Source of the DNA: an uncultured Clostridia bacterium
GTDB lineage: Bacteria; Bacillota; Limnochordia; Darwinibacteriales; Darwinibacteriaceae
DNA length: 39,133 bases
Direction: 5' to 3'
Assembly (NCBI GenBank): GCA_900018335.1
Contig: FIZK01000001.1
Coordinates: 1 to 39,133, forward strand
Part shown: positions 22,459 to 32,671 of the stretch, one piece after another
Layout: each line of letters starts with the position of its first letter
Numbering within the stretch: the stretch's first letter is position 1
Notes under the pieces: model-generated
What the model was told of the DNA's origin: nothing
Databases searched by the model: none
The model's input: the letters and a program-made list of their open reading frames with translations, nothing else
Made by a program: the position numbers and the translations under genes

Positions 22459-23937
22459 TCAGCTTGACTTGGCCCTAAAGACAACTCCCAACGCAAGCAT
22501 GGTTACTATGCCCGCCATGGCCACTAGGGCGATCATGCCCAGACCATCCCGGAGCAAATCCGCACCCTCGAAGGCCCCGGCAGCACCCTGGGTAAAGGCC
22601 AGGATAAAGGTGGTGGTAAGCGGGCCCGTGGCCACGCTGCCCGCATCAAACCCCATGCCCACGAAAAGACTGGGTACAAAGCGGGCCAAAATCAGGGCGA
22701 TGGCATAGCCGGGGAGCAGGATGTGCCACAGCGTTAGCCCTGGCACCAAAATGCGCAGGGAGGAAAGGAAAATGGCTGTTCCCACACCCAGAGCTAGTGC
22801 AGCCACCACCACGGTACGCTTGACATAACCGCTGGTCACATCTTCGATCTGCCGGGTGAGCACGTAGACCGATGGCTCGGCGGCGATGGTCACAAACCCT
22901 AAGATGAACGAAATGGCCAGCAGCCACACCTTGTTGTCCAAGGAAGCTAGATGAAAGCCCAACTCACCGCCGAGCTCCATGAAACCACCGTTCACTCCCA
23001 TAAAGAACAGAAATGTACCCAGCAGGGTATAGAGAAAACCCTTCAAGATGCGCCGGAACTGCCGCTCATCCAGCTTAAAGAGCACCCGCTGCAGCACGAG
23101 AAAGGATACTGCCAGCGGCAGCAAGGCAATGAAACTGTCCCTGACGGCCGCGGGCGTGACACCCCAGAATGGGGCCATGACCGCACCCAGCTCTGCCTGG
23201 GCAGGTTCCAAGGTGATTAAGGGATACTCCCGCACAGGCTTAACCAGGTTCATGATCATCACAGCCAAAATGGGGCCCACCGCTCCAGCTCCAATGAGGC
23301 CAAAACTGTCCTCCTCCGCCTGCTTGCTGTCCTTGCGCATGCGGGAAATGCCCACCGCCAACGCCATGATGAACGGCACCACCAAAATCCCCGTAACGGA
23401 ACCGGAGGAGTCGAAGGCGATGGCCAAAAACTCAGGGGAACTGCGGGAAGTAAGCCAAGCCAGAACCAAAACCAACCCATAGGCCACGGCAAAAAAGAGG
23501 CGCATGGACAAGTGCAGGAATACTCGGGCAAAGCCCAGGGCGATCATGAAGGCAAAACCTGCTGGGATGACCGCCAAAAGCATGCGGGCGGAAATCCCCC
23601 CCGCGGTAACATATTCGATTTGATTCACCAAGACCACAAGCCCCGGTTCCGCCATGGAAACAAAGAAGCCCAAAAGGCCGCCTCCCAAGAGGAACAGCCA
23701 CAGCTTATTGGTCTTGACTAGAGCAGAGCCGGTGGTGGTTCCAAAAGGCGAGATGCCTATATCCACGCCCACGAAAAAGATGGACAGTCCAACGATGAGA
23801 GTAATTGCACCCACCAGAAACCGCAGCACCACCGGGACGTTCAGGGGTACCAATGTGAAATGAAGCACTAAGACAATTATGGCAATGGGAACAACCGCTT
23901 GGGTGTTGTTCTTCAGATAACCCACGAGTATGTTCAA
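22459..23937 (-). CDS. DUF1538-family membrane protein, tandem duplicated (probable transporter)
   Basis: About 492 residues and roughly 12-14 hydrophobic helices. Two halves share the same landmarks: GVDIGISPFGTTTGSALVKTNKLWL, FFVSMAEPGLVVL and ISSRSSPEFLAIAFDSSGSVTGILVVPF-like text in the first, and GVNGGFMELGGELGFHLA, FVTIAAEPSVYVLTRQIEDVTSGYVKRT and GFDAGSVATGPLTTTF in the second. The FDSSGSVTG and FDAGSVATGP repeats and the AEP motifs are typical of DUF1538. Substrate unknown. TTG 23937 is drawn, 9 nt after AAAGGTGG; the frame opens at TTG 23958. It heads the operon with the P-II and QC genes. Confidence 0.85.
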   Translation of the reverse strand: MNILVGYLKNNTQAVVPIAIIVLVLHFTLVPLNVPVVLRFLVGAITLIVGLSIFFVGVDIGISPFGTTTGSALVKTNKLWLFLLGGGLLGFFVSMAEPGLVVLVNQIEYVTAGGISARMLLAVIPAGFAFMIALGFARVFLHLSMRLFFAVAYGLVLVLAWLTSRSSPEFLAIAFDSSGSVTGILVVPFIMALAVGISRMRKDSKQAEEDSFGLIGAGAVGPILAVMIMNLVKPVREYPLITLEPAQAELGAVMAPFWGVTPAAVRDSFIALLPLAVSFLVLQRVLFKLDERQFRRILKGFLYTLLGTFLFFMGVNGGFMELGGELGFHLASLDNKVWLLAISFILGFVTIAAEPSVYVLTRQIEDVTSGYVKRTVVVAALALGVGTAIFLSSLRILVPGLTLWHILLPGYAIALILARFVPSLFVGMGFDAGSVATGPLTTTFILAFTQGAAGAFEGADLLRDGLGMIALVAMAGIVTMLALGVVFRAKSS

Positions 23938-24065
23938 CCAATCACCCCACCTTTCCAACTATGATCATGTGATGAGAAAAATGGTATGAGGCCTGCTTGG
24001 GTGCTACCTAGAATTCTGTGCAAATTTGGGCAGACTGATAGCTAAACAGAAGGAAGGGGTAAAAC

Positions 24066-24530
24066 ATGAAGTTCAAACGCTATATCCCACTCTTAGTATT
24101 GGTCATCCTGGCCGCAGCCGCGGTTATACAAGGGCTGCGCAGCCAGGTAGCGCAACCTGAACTGCTCCAGTCCCAAGTGACGGCGGCAGAAAACTCCCTG
24201 GATATGATCTCCAGCTGGGAACTGGAAATCGAACTCCATGGGGGCGAAGAACTCGAAATGTCTTATTCCAGCCGGGGCAGGGCCTCCAGCACGGGCTTGG
24301 GCAGGCGCAGGAGCGACGATGATGCAGTGGAAGAAATCCGTCTGCTGGTGGAAGCGCTTCCGCCCCTGGCAGAGGGCATGCCCCTTGGCATTATCCAGGC
24401 AGCTTTGGATCACCTGGAGATCGATGAATCCGACGTTAAGGAGTTTGAACTGGAATATGAGTTAACGGACGGTTTTGAGCGCAAGATCGATTTGGACGTA
24501 AACGGCGATGATGACAACGACAACGATTAG
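24066..24530 (+). CDS. Secreted or membrane-anchored acidic hypothetical protein
   Basis: A 154-residue protein not recognised. N-terminal signal/anchor KRYIPLLVLVILAAAAV, a basic patch GRRRSDDDAVEEI in the middle and a very acidic C-terminus ending NGDDDNDND. The segment VKEFELEYELTDGFERKIDLDV has a YusW-like look (alternating charged and hydrophobic beta strand), but I would not assign it. ATG 24066 follows GGAAGGGG. The stop overlaps the MscS stop convergently by 4 bp (TTAG). The DDD tail could bind Ca2+; that is a guess. Confidence 0.75.
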   Translation: MKFKRYIPLLVLVILAAAAVIQGLRSQVAQPELLQSQVTAAENSLDMISSWELEIELHGGEELEMSYSSRGRASSTGLGRRRSDDDAVEEIRLLVEALPPLAEGMPLGIIQAALDHLEIDESDVKEFELEYELTDGFERKIDLDVNGDDDNDND

Positions 24531-25324
24531 ACTTGGGATCTAATGTGCACGTCCAACTGGTTATAGGGAATCTCGATGCCCGCCTCTTCCAAGGCGTCCT
24601 TCACCTGCTCCAGAAAATCGAAATACATCGACCAATAATCGGAACGCTTCGCCCAGATCCGTGCGTAAATAACGGGTCCGTGGTCGCCCAGTTCCCCCAT
24701 GACCACCGCAGGTGCGGGGTCTTGCAGGACTAAGGGATGGTTCTCCGCTAGGCTCCGCACCACCTCTTTAGCCCGTTTGAAGTCGGAGTTGAAGGAAATG
24801 GGCACCTTGATGGTGGCTCGGCGCGTGTCGTAGGCCGAGTAATTGATGGCACTGCAATTAGAAAGATCGGAGTTGGGGATGATGATCTTCTGGTTATCGG
24901 GCGTCTGCAGGATGGTATGGAAAACTTGAATTTCCCGTACCGTTCCAGAATAACCCGCAGCTTCAATATAATCCCCTACTTTGAAGGGTTTTAACAGCAG
25001 GATCAAAACACCACCGGCGAAGTTGGCCAGACTGCCTTGGAAGGCCAGGCCCACCGCTAGGGAGGCGGCGCCCACAATGGCAGCAAAGGTGGTTATCTCA
25101 ATGCCAAAGGTGGCTGCCACCGTCAGAACCAGTAAAACCTGCAGCGCCATGTTGGCCAGGGTGGCGAGAAATGTTTGTAGGGATTCATCCACCTTCAGCT
25201 TGTCCACTCGGCGGTCTAGAAGGTTTAGAAGCAGCGTAATCAGCCTCCGGCCTATAACCCAGATGGCAACCCCCAGTACCGCCCTGCCCAGATAGGTGAG
25301 GGCAAATTCCTTAATCAGTTCCAC
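24527..25324 (-). CDS. Small-conductance mechanosensitive channel (MscS family)
   Basis: A 265-residue MscS protein of the short type. Three N-terminal helices, with the pore helix AAIVGAASLAVGLAFQGSLANFAGG, followed by the beta domain FKVGDYIEAAGYSGTVREIQVFHTILQTPDNQKIIIPNS and the alpha/beta C-terminal domain. It releases solutes on hypo-osmotic shock. Start GTG 25324 has AAGGAGGGG closely upstream. The C-terminal domain is full length. It stands between the acidic protein (convergent) and the PAS-GGDEF-EAL gene, with no shared promoter evident. Confidence 0.95.
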   Translation of the reverse strand: MELIKEFALTYLGRAVLGVAIWVIGRRLITLLLNLLDRRVDKLKVDESLQTFLATLANMALQVLLVLTVAATFGIEITTFAAIVGAASLAVGLAFQGSLANFAGGVLILLLKPFKVGDYIEAAGYSGTVREIQVFHTILQTPDNQKIIIPNSDLSNCSAINYSAYDTRRATIKVPISFNSDFKRAKEVVRSLAENHPLVLQDPAPAVVMGELGDHGPVIYARIWAKRSDYWSMYFDFLEQVKDALEEAGIEIPYNQLDVHIRSQV

Positions 25325-25411
25325 ACAACCCCTCCTTCAATACAGAAAAAGAGCGCGCCATTTCTGCCGCACCCACTGATTTCGGCATGGAGGAGTGAAC
25401 TCCTGCCAACC

Positions 25412-27778
25412 CTACATATGCTCACCGCGCTCCAAGAGGGATATGGCTGCTTCCTCGTTCACCGGTCTGGAAAAGAGGAATCCCTGCAGATAATCGCAGT
25501 TGCGCTTGATCAGGTATTCCTTCTGAACCTCCTGCTCCACCCCTTCTGCCACAACCGCGTGACCCAAGCGGTGGGCCATGGAGATAATATCGCCGGCGAT
25601 GGCCTGTTCTTCGCCCACCACACACACGCGGTCGATGAAGGTCTTGTGGATCTTCAGCCAGTTCACGCTCAGTTCCTGCTCCCTGGCCAGCGAAGAATAG
25701 CCGGTTCCGAAATCATCGATGGCGATTATGATGCCGGCACGCTTCAAAAGCGCCAGCTTCTCATTGAGGGAGGCGTAGTTTTGAGCAAAGACCGATTCGG
25801 TAATCTCCAGGCAGAGCTGATCGGGTTCGATGCCTGCTTCCCGGATCGCTCCGAAGACCTCGTCCACAAAATCCTCCTGGGCCAACTGGATAGCGGAAAC
25901 GTTAACGGAGATCCTGTAGCCCCTGAAGCCCTGTTCCTCTAGTCTGCGCAGGAAAGCGCAGGCCCTGCGGGTGATCCGCTTGCCGATGGGAACGATGAGC
26001 TGATTCTCCTCGGCGATGGGAATAAACTCGCCGGGAGGTATGACACCCAGGGGACCCCCGTTCAAGCGGGCTAGGGCCTCAAAGGCGTAGATACGCCCGG
26101 TGGCCGAGTCAATGATGGGCTGGTACTCCAAAAACAGGGCCTCTTCCCTTTCTCCGTAGGCCACTCGCAAGAGCAGTTCCTCGATTTCACTCAGGCGGTC
26201 GAGCTCCGCCGCCATATCTTGATCGAAGAAGCGGTAGGCAAAGGGGCGGCTGCGATCGGCCCTTTGTGCGCTGATCCCGGCATCATGAATGAGATCCTCG
26301 GGGTCACCGGCTTCTCCCTCTATCTGGCGGATGCCGATGCCGCACCCATAGGTGTTGACTATGTCCACCCCCTGGAGGGTTTCCACCAGGCTGGCGCAAA
26401 ACTGAATGAGCTCGCCCCTGGTTAACGGTTCCTGGATGTAAAAGACAAAGCGACCGTAAGCAGCCACATACAGACTGCGGGTGTCCGTACAGTGGGCGGC
26501 CAAGCGCTGGCCCACGCGTCTTAACATAAACTCGCAGAAGTTAAAACCGTAAATGGCGTTAATCGCGTTCATCCTGCGCATGTTGAGCAGGACCACGGCC
26601 CGCTTCGGATGTTTTCCGCTCAAAGCATCCTCGGTCATCACCGCCCGGAGAGATCGGCGGTTGGGCAGGCCTGTGAGGAGGTCCAGCTCGCTGATCTGCT
26701 TGAGCTGGAGCTCGCTGTGCTTGCGTTCAGTAATATCGATGATAATGCCCTCTAAAGCATCCACCTCACCACGGTCGTTGAAGACGCCCTGCCCCATTTC
26801 CAAAACCCATTTGCGCTCACCGCTGGCGGTGGTGATCTCGTATTCGAACTCGAAAGAACGCTGCTCGGAGAGCACTTCCTGCCACTTCTCCCAGAGCACC
26901 TCCCTGTACTCCGGGGCGATCAGTTCGTTGAAGGAAATATCCCTGTTGTACAGGAGGCTTTCCGCGGGATAGCCGGTTAGTGGCTCGCAGCCCTCGGACA
27001 CAAACTGCATGGTCCAGGCCCGGTCAAGCAAGCAGCGGTAAGCCATGCCCGGCAGGTTCTTGAGCAGCACCGCCTTGCTGCGCTCGCTCTCAGAAAGGCG
27101 CTCCTCGATTGCCTTGCGGTCAGAGATATCCTTGATCATGTATATTGTCTTGCGGCTCCCTTTCCCCGGCTGGTCAAAGGGGGCCGCGGTGAGTTCCACC
27201 CAAACCTGGGATCCATCCGGCCGCAGGAGGCGCTGCTCCAGGCTGTATCCGGAGATGATACCCTTTTCCAGCAGGCGGCGCTGCACCCGGTCCTGAGCTG
27301 CATCCTGGGGATGGAGCACTTGTTCCCAGCCCAGCTCCACCAACTCTCTGCGGGAACGGCCTGTGATCCGCAAGAAGGTATCATTGATGATGGGATAGAG
27401 ATTACCCGAAGGCTCGCTCGGTTCAGAAGACAGACCCACGGCAATCCCCAGTGTGCTTTGGTTAAAGATGGCATCCAGCAGCGCAGCATGGTGGGGATGG
27501 GCGCTGGTGAGCGCTTGGAGGAAACCCTCCTGATCGCTGACCACCACGATGGGGATGCGCAGATCTTCATTTAACTTTTCCAGCTGCCTGGCCAGGTCGT
27601 ATCCGTCGGCATCACCCTGCTCTCGGCAGATCACAATGAGATAAATATCGGACTCGTCCTTGATCTTGGCCGCAGCATCCTGCGGCGTGCTGCAAACTAC
27701 GGCATCAAACCCGCCCAGGGTGCCCCGCGCCTCCTGGCCAATCGGGCATTCCCCCACAATCAGAATCTTCCCCGCCAT
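25412..27778 (-). CDS. Pseudo-receiver-PAS-PAS-GGDEF(degenerate)-EAL c-di-GMP phosphodiesterase
   Basis: A soluble 788-residue signalling protein. Domains: receiver-like region ~1-85 in which the phosphoacceptor Asp appears replaced (LIVICRE), two PAS domains ~100-220 and ~235-355 (with RKWVLEMGQG, ITERK), GGDEF-like domain ~365-515 where GGDEF is replaced by AYGRF, and EAL domain ~535-785 with intact FEALAR, NVS, EITES, DDFGTGYSS and EGVE. Hence hydrolysis of c-di-GMP is expected, with the GGDEF part a GTP sensor or structural remnant. ATG 27778 is chosen, 8 nt after GAGGAG; the longer frame to 27808 lacks a site. Confidence 0.9.
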   Translation of the reverse strand: MAGKILIVGECPIGQEARGTLGGFDAVVCSTPQDAAAKIKDESDIYLIVICREQGDADGYDLARQLEKLNEDLRIPIVVVSDQEGFLQALTSAHPHHAALLDAIFNQSTLGIAVGLSSEPSEPSGNLYPIINDTFLRITGRSRRELVELGWEQVLHPQDAAQDRVQRRLLEKGIISGYSLEQRLLRPDGSQVWVELTAAPFDQPGKGSRKTIYMIKDISDRKAIEERLSESERSKAVLLKNLPGMAYRCLLDRAWTMQFVSEGCEPLTGYPAESLLYNRDISFNELIAPEYREVLWEKWQEVLSEQRSFEFEYEITTASGERKWVLEMGQGVFNDRGEVDALEGIIIDITERKHSELQLKQISELDLLTGLPNRRSLRAVMTEDALSGKHPKRAVVLLNMRRMNAINAIYGFNFCEFMLRRVGQRLAAHCTDTRSLYVAAYGRFVFYIQEPLTRGELIQFCASLVETLQGVDIVNTYGCGIGIRQIEGEAGDPEDLIHDAGISAQRADRSRPFAYRFFDQDMAAELDRLSEIEELLLRVAYGEREEALFLEYQPIIDSATGRIYAFEALARLNGGPLGVIPPGEFIPIAEENQLIVPIGKRITRRACAFLRRLEEQGFRGYRISVNVSAIQLAQEDFVDEVFGAIREAGIEPDQLCLEITESVFAQNYASLNEKLALLKRAGIIIAIDDFGTGYSSLAREQELSVNWLKIHKTFIDRVCVVGEEQAIAGDIISMAHRLGHAVVAEGVEQEVQKEYLIKRNCDYLQGFLFSRPVNEEAAISLLERGEHM

Positions 27779-27876
27779 GCAACTTACTCCTCTCAACCAA
27801 CGGTACAACGAAACCTCTCAGATCACTTCCACATAAACCCCATTCATCCTTCCCCGTTAGCGTGTTCCTGCTCAAT

Positions 27877-30800
27877 TCAAGCTAACTGCAGGGCCTCTAG
27901 CTCCTCCACGGCAGGTACTTCCCCCAGGTAGTGGACGGAAAGCAGCTCTGGCGGAAGAGTTCTCTGGGCCAGTTGGACCAGGGTGAGATGATGGGTAAAG
28001 AGGATCACCTGGGTCCGCCGGGACAGCTCAGCGAGGACCTGCAAGGCTGCTCCGGCCCGGAAGTCGTCGAAGTTGACCAAGAGGTCATCGGCGATGAAGG
28101 GCAGCACTTCCCCTTGGTCTAGGAAGCCCTCTATGCTGGCTAAGCGTAAAGCCAGGTAGAGCTGGTCCTGGGTTCCATCGCTCATGCCCTCCACGCCCAC
28201 CAGCTCCTGTCCGCGCAGGCCTTTAATCACCGGGTTTCCCTGCTCGTCGTAGTCCACCGCCAGATCGTGGAAGCTTTCGGCCGTGAGCTGGGCGAAAATG
28301 CTGCCAGCCCGTTGGAGCACGGGGCTCTGGTACTCTTCCTGGTAGCGCTCCATGGCGCGCTGCAAGATGAGAGCTGCCGTGCGCACCTGGAGATACCGCT
28401 CCGCGGCCTTGGCCAAGCGGGCTAGAGTCTCTTGGGCCTCCTCGGCGGCTTGGGCTGCCGCAGCGGCACCGCCCTCCACCATCTTCTCATAATCCTTTTT
28501 CAGTACCCCAAAGCTTTCGTGGAGGGAGTCCTTTTCCTGCCGCCAGCGCAGAATGGCTTCCGCAAGGTTATCCAGCTCATGGGGGATGGCGTCAACGTCC
28601 ACGCCTTCCCCTTCTTCTGCCAGCTCCTTAAGGGACAAGCCATCGCCGCTGCGCAGGAGCTGCTGCTCCAGGTTCTCCAGGCGTTCGCGCAGTTCCATCG
28701 CCCGCGCCTGGCGGCTGAGCACTCTTTCCAGCTCCTGGCGGGTATCAACGCGAACCTCGTCCATGAGCTCATTAAGGGCATCCTGGGCTTGGCGAATTTT
28801 CAGGTCAAGTTGGACAAGGAGCTCTAACTCACGCTCCAGCTGGCTTTCCTTTTCGCCGCGGGCAGCCACAATCGCGGCAGTTTCCCTGCTCAATCGCACC
28901 AGCCTCTCCACCAGGGCTGCGGCATCTTGTGCATCTTCCTCCAGCCCCACCTGCCTGGCAGTGTTCTGGGCCTGGCGGCGGAATGCGGTCAAGAAGCTTT
29001 CCTGCCGCCTCTTTTTACCATTGGCTTCTGCCAGCTTGTCCACTCGATCCACGAGCTCTTCCGCCGCGGCCAGGAACTTCAAAGCCGCCTGCACAGTGGT
29101 GCTGCTTGGCAGACCCACTTCCTGGAGGAGCTCCTCCCAGCGCTGGCGCCACTCTGCCTGTTCCGCCAGGAGCTCATCCACCCGGCGCCCGGCCCTGGCC
29201 GCCTCGGCTTCTTGATCCCGCAGTTGCCGCTGCAGACCGTTATACTCACCCTTACGTTCCAGCACTTCCCGGCAGAAACCTTCGGCGTGGGCCAGCAGTT
29301 GGGAAAGGGTTCCTTGGCCTTTAGCGCCCAGTTCAGCCAGGGCGTCCTGCAATCTTTGGGAGAAGGCTGCGATCTTCTCCTCCAGATGCAAAACCTCCCG
29401 CTCCGCCTGGCAGCAAGCCTGGAATTGGGCCACCAGCGTCCCGCTGAGGGTCAGCCACTGCCCCATCTCCTTGGGGCTCAACGGTTCAAGACCCAGGTGG
29501 CTCCAGAGTCCCAGCCAGCGCTCCCTAAAGGCCTGTTCCCGCTCCGCCACGGCGGCCAGCTGTTGCTCGCTGGCCTTAAGCTCCTCCTGGACGGCTTGCC
29601 GCTGTTCGTCCAGGGCGGTGCGCCGCGCCGCCTTGTCGGATGCAGCCCAGAGGTCATCCGCGGCCTGATCCGCCGCGGCAACGCTTTCCTCATAGGCCTC
29701 AGCCAGGGGCCGATCACCGGCAAAGGCAGCTGATTCCCCTGGATCTAGCTCATTGTCCAGCCAAGCCCTACGCACCAGCTGCCAGCCCCGATCCCGGTGC
29801 TGCCTGGTTAAAAGGACTTCCTCCCAGGAGGGCATGGCACCCTCTGCGGTTAGTCCCGCCAGTTCTCGCTCCAGGGCAGCCAGGCGCTCCTCAAGTTCTG
29901 CCTTTGCTTTAGCTGCATCCCGCCTCTCTTGGGCAAGCTCCCGGCCTTCCTCCTCGTAGGCCGCGACGGTTGCCGGCAGGGGCAGCTCCGCGGCTGCCAG
30001 TTCCTCCACAGTTCCCGTCCAGAGGGGCAGTCTCTGCAGCTCCAGATCCAGTGAGGCCCGCAGACCCTCTGCGCGCCTTTGCTGCTCCGCGAGGGCCGCT
30101 TCCAGATCCCCCGCCTTGTTGATCTCCCCAACCAACGTTTGGAGGATGGTTATGTCTGCTAAAGAACCGAACTCCTGCAGGGCTCGGCGTGTGGTCTCCA
30201 CATCTTCGGTGCGGCCTGCCCGGGCCTCGGCTGCCTTATCCAACTCCGTTTCCAGCTCGGCCAAGCGGTCGGCTAGCTCGCCGAGGGTTTCTCGCAGGTG
30301 GACTGGAAAGCGATAGCGCTCTGCGTCTTCAAGATCTTGAGCCTGGGGATGCAGATCCTTGAGCTTGCTCCAAGCTCCCTGCTGGAGGGACTCCACTTGT
30401 TCCTCAAGGCTGGGTAGCTGCTTCACCGTCTCCCGGTACAGACTCAAATCCTGCTGCAGCTGATTTATGGCCTCCTCTTGGTCAACCACTGCTTGGGAAA
30501 CCAGCAAACCGTCGATTTCTTCTTCCAGGCGCCGAACACGGCCCTCGGCGATACGGCGCTCATCCTGGGCTTGGCCCAGGGCCGCGCTGTGTGTGTTGAA
30601 GCGTTCCTGACTGTCCGGGGCCAAGGGCGGCAGATCCCCTAAGCCTTCCAGCTCAGCCAGGACGGCCCGCCGCTCCGCGAGGAGAGGCCTAGTGCGCTGA
30701 ATGCGTTTGAGCTTCTGCTGGCGCTGCTCCGCCGCGGCCAGCTGCTCTTCCAGGTTCTGCAGCTGTGCCTGCTGTGCCAGGAACTCTTCTTCCAACTGCT

Positions 30801-31416
30801 GAAACTTCCCAGGCGACAGGACCGCCTGGCCCACCGCGCGTTTGTGCTCCCGGAACTCTCGGGCCAGGCTGTTCACCTTACGCTTGGTTGCAGTTGGCCT
30901 GAACAGGGCGTCCGCCTCGCTTTGCAGCTTTTCCAGGCGCTCTCTCAGCTCCGGCAGACCTGCAGCTGCTGCGAGAAGGCTTTCCCCCAGGCTTCCGCCT
31001 GCTTCCAAGAGCTCTCTGCCCCCCTGCCGCAGGCGCAGATGGTCCAGGCCAAACATGTTTTCAAACTCGGAGCGAGTCAATCCGCAAGTGCAGTCCCTGA
31101 GAAACTCGTCGTCCAGGGGCTGGTCATCCAGGTCCAGCACGCTTTTCCTCAGGGCATAACGGCGCCGGAAGGCAAGCTGTGTTCCGTCGGCCATGGTCAG
31201 CCCGGCCTCAATTCTCAGATTGCTGGCTTTATGTTGGAAATCCGCACCGGAGTCACGGGGAATGCCGAACAAAGCGTCAGAAACGGCGCGCAGCAGGGTG
31301 CTTTTCCCCGCCTCATTTCGTCCGTAGATGATGTGCAGCCCCCGATCTTGGGGGAAGCGGATGGTTTCGTCGGTAAACACGCCGAAAGCCGGCAAGCGCA
31401 GGTAGTCAATCCTCAT
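27877..31416 (-). CDS. yhaN: SbcC-like AAA ATPase YhaN, nuclease partner
   Basis: An 1179-residue SMC/Rad50-type ATPase. Walker A GRNEAGKST at residues 32-40, then a long charged coiled coil (about 150-1000, rich in Leu, Glu, Gln and Arg), a signature SDGTQDQLYLALRLA and Walker B LPFIADDLLVNFDD near the end, followed by the His switch TQVILFTHHL. It is the YhaN/AAA_27 type rather than true SbcC. With YhaO it forms a DNA-end-processing complex. ATG 31416 lies in the yhaO end (11-bp overlap), after AAGGAGGAG. Repeated GCC/CTGGCG codons in the coiled-coil region make long antisense open frames, which are shadows. Confidence 0.92.
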   Translation of the reverse strand: MRIDYLRLPAFGVFTDETIRFPQDRGLHIIYGRNEAGKSTLLRAVSDALFGIPRDSGADFQHKASNLRIEAGLTMADGTQLAFRRRYALRKSVLDLDDQPLDDEFLRDCTCGLTRSEFENMFGLDHLRLRQGGRELLEAGGSLGESLLAAAAGLPELRERLEKLQSEADALFRPTATKRKVNSLAREFREHKRAVGQAVLSPGKFQQLEEEFLAQQAQLQNLEEQLAAAEQRQQKLKRIQRTRPLLAERRAVLAELEGLGDLPPLAPDSQERFNTHSAALGQAQDERRIAEGRVRRLEEEIDGLLVSQAVVDQEEAINQLQQDLSLYRETVKQLPSLEEQVESLQQGAWSKLKDLHPQAQDLEDAERYRFPVHLRETLGELADRLAELETELDKAAEARAGRTEDVETTRRALQEFGSLADITILQTLVGEINKAGDLEAALAEQQRRAEGLRASLDLELQRLPLWTGTVEELAAAELPLPATVAAYEEEGRELAQERRDAAKAKAELEERLAALERELAGLTAEGAMPSWEEVLLTRQHRDRGWQLVRRAWLDNELDPGESAAFAGDRPLAEAYEESVAAADQAADDLWAASDKAARRTALDEQRQAVQEELKASEQQLAAVAEREQAFRERWLGLWSHLGLEPLSPKEMGQWLTLSGTLVAQFQACCQAEREVLHLEEKIAAFSQRLQDALAELGAKGQGTLSQLLAHAEGFCREVLERKGEYNGLQRQLRDQEAEAARAGRRVDELLAEQAEWRQRWEELLQEVGLPSSTTVQAALKFLAAAEELVDRVDKLAEANGKKRRQESFLTAFRRQAQNTARQVGLEEDAQDAAALVERLVRLSRETAAIVAARGEKESQLERELELLVQLDLKIRQAQDALNELMDEVRVDTRQELERVLSRQARAMELRERLENLEQQLLRSGDGLSLKELAEEGEGVDVDAIPHELDNLAEAILRWRQEKDSLHESFGVLKKDYEKMVEGGAAAAAQAAEEAQETLARLAKAAERYLQVRTAALILQRAMERYQEEYQSPVLQRAGSIFAQLTAESFHDLAVDYDEQGNPVIKGLRGQELVGVEGMSDGTQDQLYLALRLASIEGFLDQGEVLPFIADDLLVNFDDFRAGAALQVLAELSRRTQVILFTHHLTLVQLAQRTLPPELLSVHYLGEVPAVEELEALQLA

Positions 31417-32671
31417 AGTCCGGCTCCTCCTTTAGGCTGAGCGCCAGTTCAGCTAGGCTTTGGGCCTCCCTAAGCAGCCCCCGGAAAGCCCCCGGGTCCT
31501 CCAAGTTCAGCTCAGTGTACTCCGTGAACAGCTCACCCGGCACCTTAGCCTTCAGCTCCTGAAAGCACTCCTGCACGGCCTCCACAAGCTCAGGATCATG
31601 CTCCAAAGCATCGAAAAAACTCTGCAAAAAGCCCGCTGGCAGGTGCTCCTGCACAGCCTGTTTCCTGGGGCTCGATGTTTGCAGCTGCACCTTCTCCACC
31701 CAGCCCAAATCACCGAGCTGTTCTTGAACCGCGGCCCTGATTTCAGCCTCAACGCGGTCCGGACCGCGGCGCAGGACTGGATCCAACGCAGTTTTACCAA
31801 CCAGCTGAAAACGGAGGGCCAAGGGGCGCCCCGGAGCCCGTTCCAGCTCCCGGCGCACCTCAGCCCGCACCAAATCCAAAAGCCCTTCCAGACTCGCGGC
31901 CGGGGCGCAGTCAATCTGGCACCGGCACCAGCGCAGCACATCCACGTCGCGGTGCTCAACGCTCACAACCCGCCCGTGGTCCAAGGCAACGAGAGTGCAG
32001 CCCTTCCGGCCCGCCTCCCGCACATGCCTGCCTTGAATAACACCGGGATAGACGATCCAGGGCTCCTTCTGCACGATCTCCCGTTGATGCACATGCCCCA
32101 GCGCCCAATAGTCGTAGCCCTTGTTAACCAGCTCGTCCACGGTGCAGGGAGCATAGGGCTCATGTCCTTCCCTGCCCTCCAGGGCGGTATGCAGCAGTCC
32201 AATGTTGACAAAACCCGACACGGGCGGAGGGTAGCTGCGGGCCAGATTCTCCGTTACAGCGCGCTGGGCATAACCCTGTCCGTGCAGGGCCACGCCCAAG
32301 TTCTCTAAGATGACTGTTTCCGGCTGCTCATGGGACAACTCCCGTACGTTGTCGGGGAGGGAAAGCCTGAGGGCGATCTGGCTTGCCGCATCGTGGTTGC
32401 CCCGCACCATAAACACGGGAATACCAGCTTCCTGCAGCCGGGTCATCTGACGCCGAAAGAACAGGCCTGTGTTGTAGTCCCGCCAATCACCGTCGTACAG
32501 ATCCCCAACCAGGAGCACAAAATCCACCGCCTGTTCCAAGGCTAGCTGGACCAGCTTCTCCAGGGCCTGCCTGGTGGCGCTGCGCGCCAGGTCGGGAGCC
32601 CCCTCATACCGTTCCAGCCCCCGCAGGGGGCTGTCCAGGTGAATGTCCGCGGCATGGATGAACTTTACCAT
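31406..32671 (-). CDS. yhaO: YhaO-type DNA repair metallophosphoesterase (SbcD-like)
   Basis: A 421-residue calcineurin-type nuclease. All metal ligands are visible: D9 and H11 ([11 protein letters not shown]), D57 ([10 protein letters not shown]), N92-H93 (VRGNHD), H and H in the segment [11 protein letters not shown]. The C-terminal 150 residues (capping and Rad50-binding region) are poorly conserved. It acts with YhaN. ATG 32671 overlaps the cellobiose phosphorylase stop in ATGGTAA (7-bp overlap), so translation is coupled to that gene as well as to yhaN. Intact, with no odd composition. Confidence 0.93.
   Translation of the reverse strand: MVKFIHAADIHLDSPLRGLERYEGAPDLARSATRQALEKLVQLALEQAVDFVLLVGDLYDGDWRDYNTGLFFRRQMTRLQEAGIPVFMVRGNHDAASQIALRLSLPDNVRELSHEQPETVILENLGVALHGQGYAQRAVTENLARSYPPPVSGFVNIGLLHTALEGREGHEPYAPCTVDELVNKGYDYWALGHVHQREIVQKEPWIVYPGVIQGRHVREAGRKGCTLVALDHGRVVSVEHRDVDVLRWCRCQIDCAPAASLEGLLDLVRAEVRRELERAPGRPLALRFQLVGKTALDPVLRRGPDRVEAEIRAAVQEQLGDLGWVEKVQLQTSSPRKQAVQEHLPAGFLQSFFDALEHDPELVEAVQECFQELKAKVPGELFTEYTELNLEDPGAFRGLLREAQSLAELALSLKEEPDYED

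Noticed and set aside
22443-22496. N-terminal extension of the P-II-like protein
   Set aside because: These codons overlap the DUF1538 end; GAGGAG at correct spacing points to ATG 22442.
25390-25411. Small inverted repeat around GGAGGAGTGAACTCCT
   Set aside because: Short stem, no T-run and no clear role; likely chance.
28553-29733. Long plus-strand frames opposite yhaN
   Set aside because: Product of the biased codon use in the Leu/Glu/Ala/Arg-rich coiled coil; translations are Ser/Arg or Leu/Gln rich without any domain.
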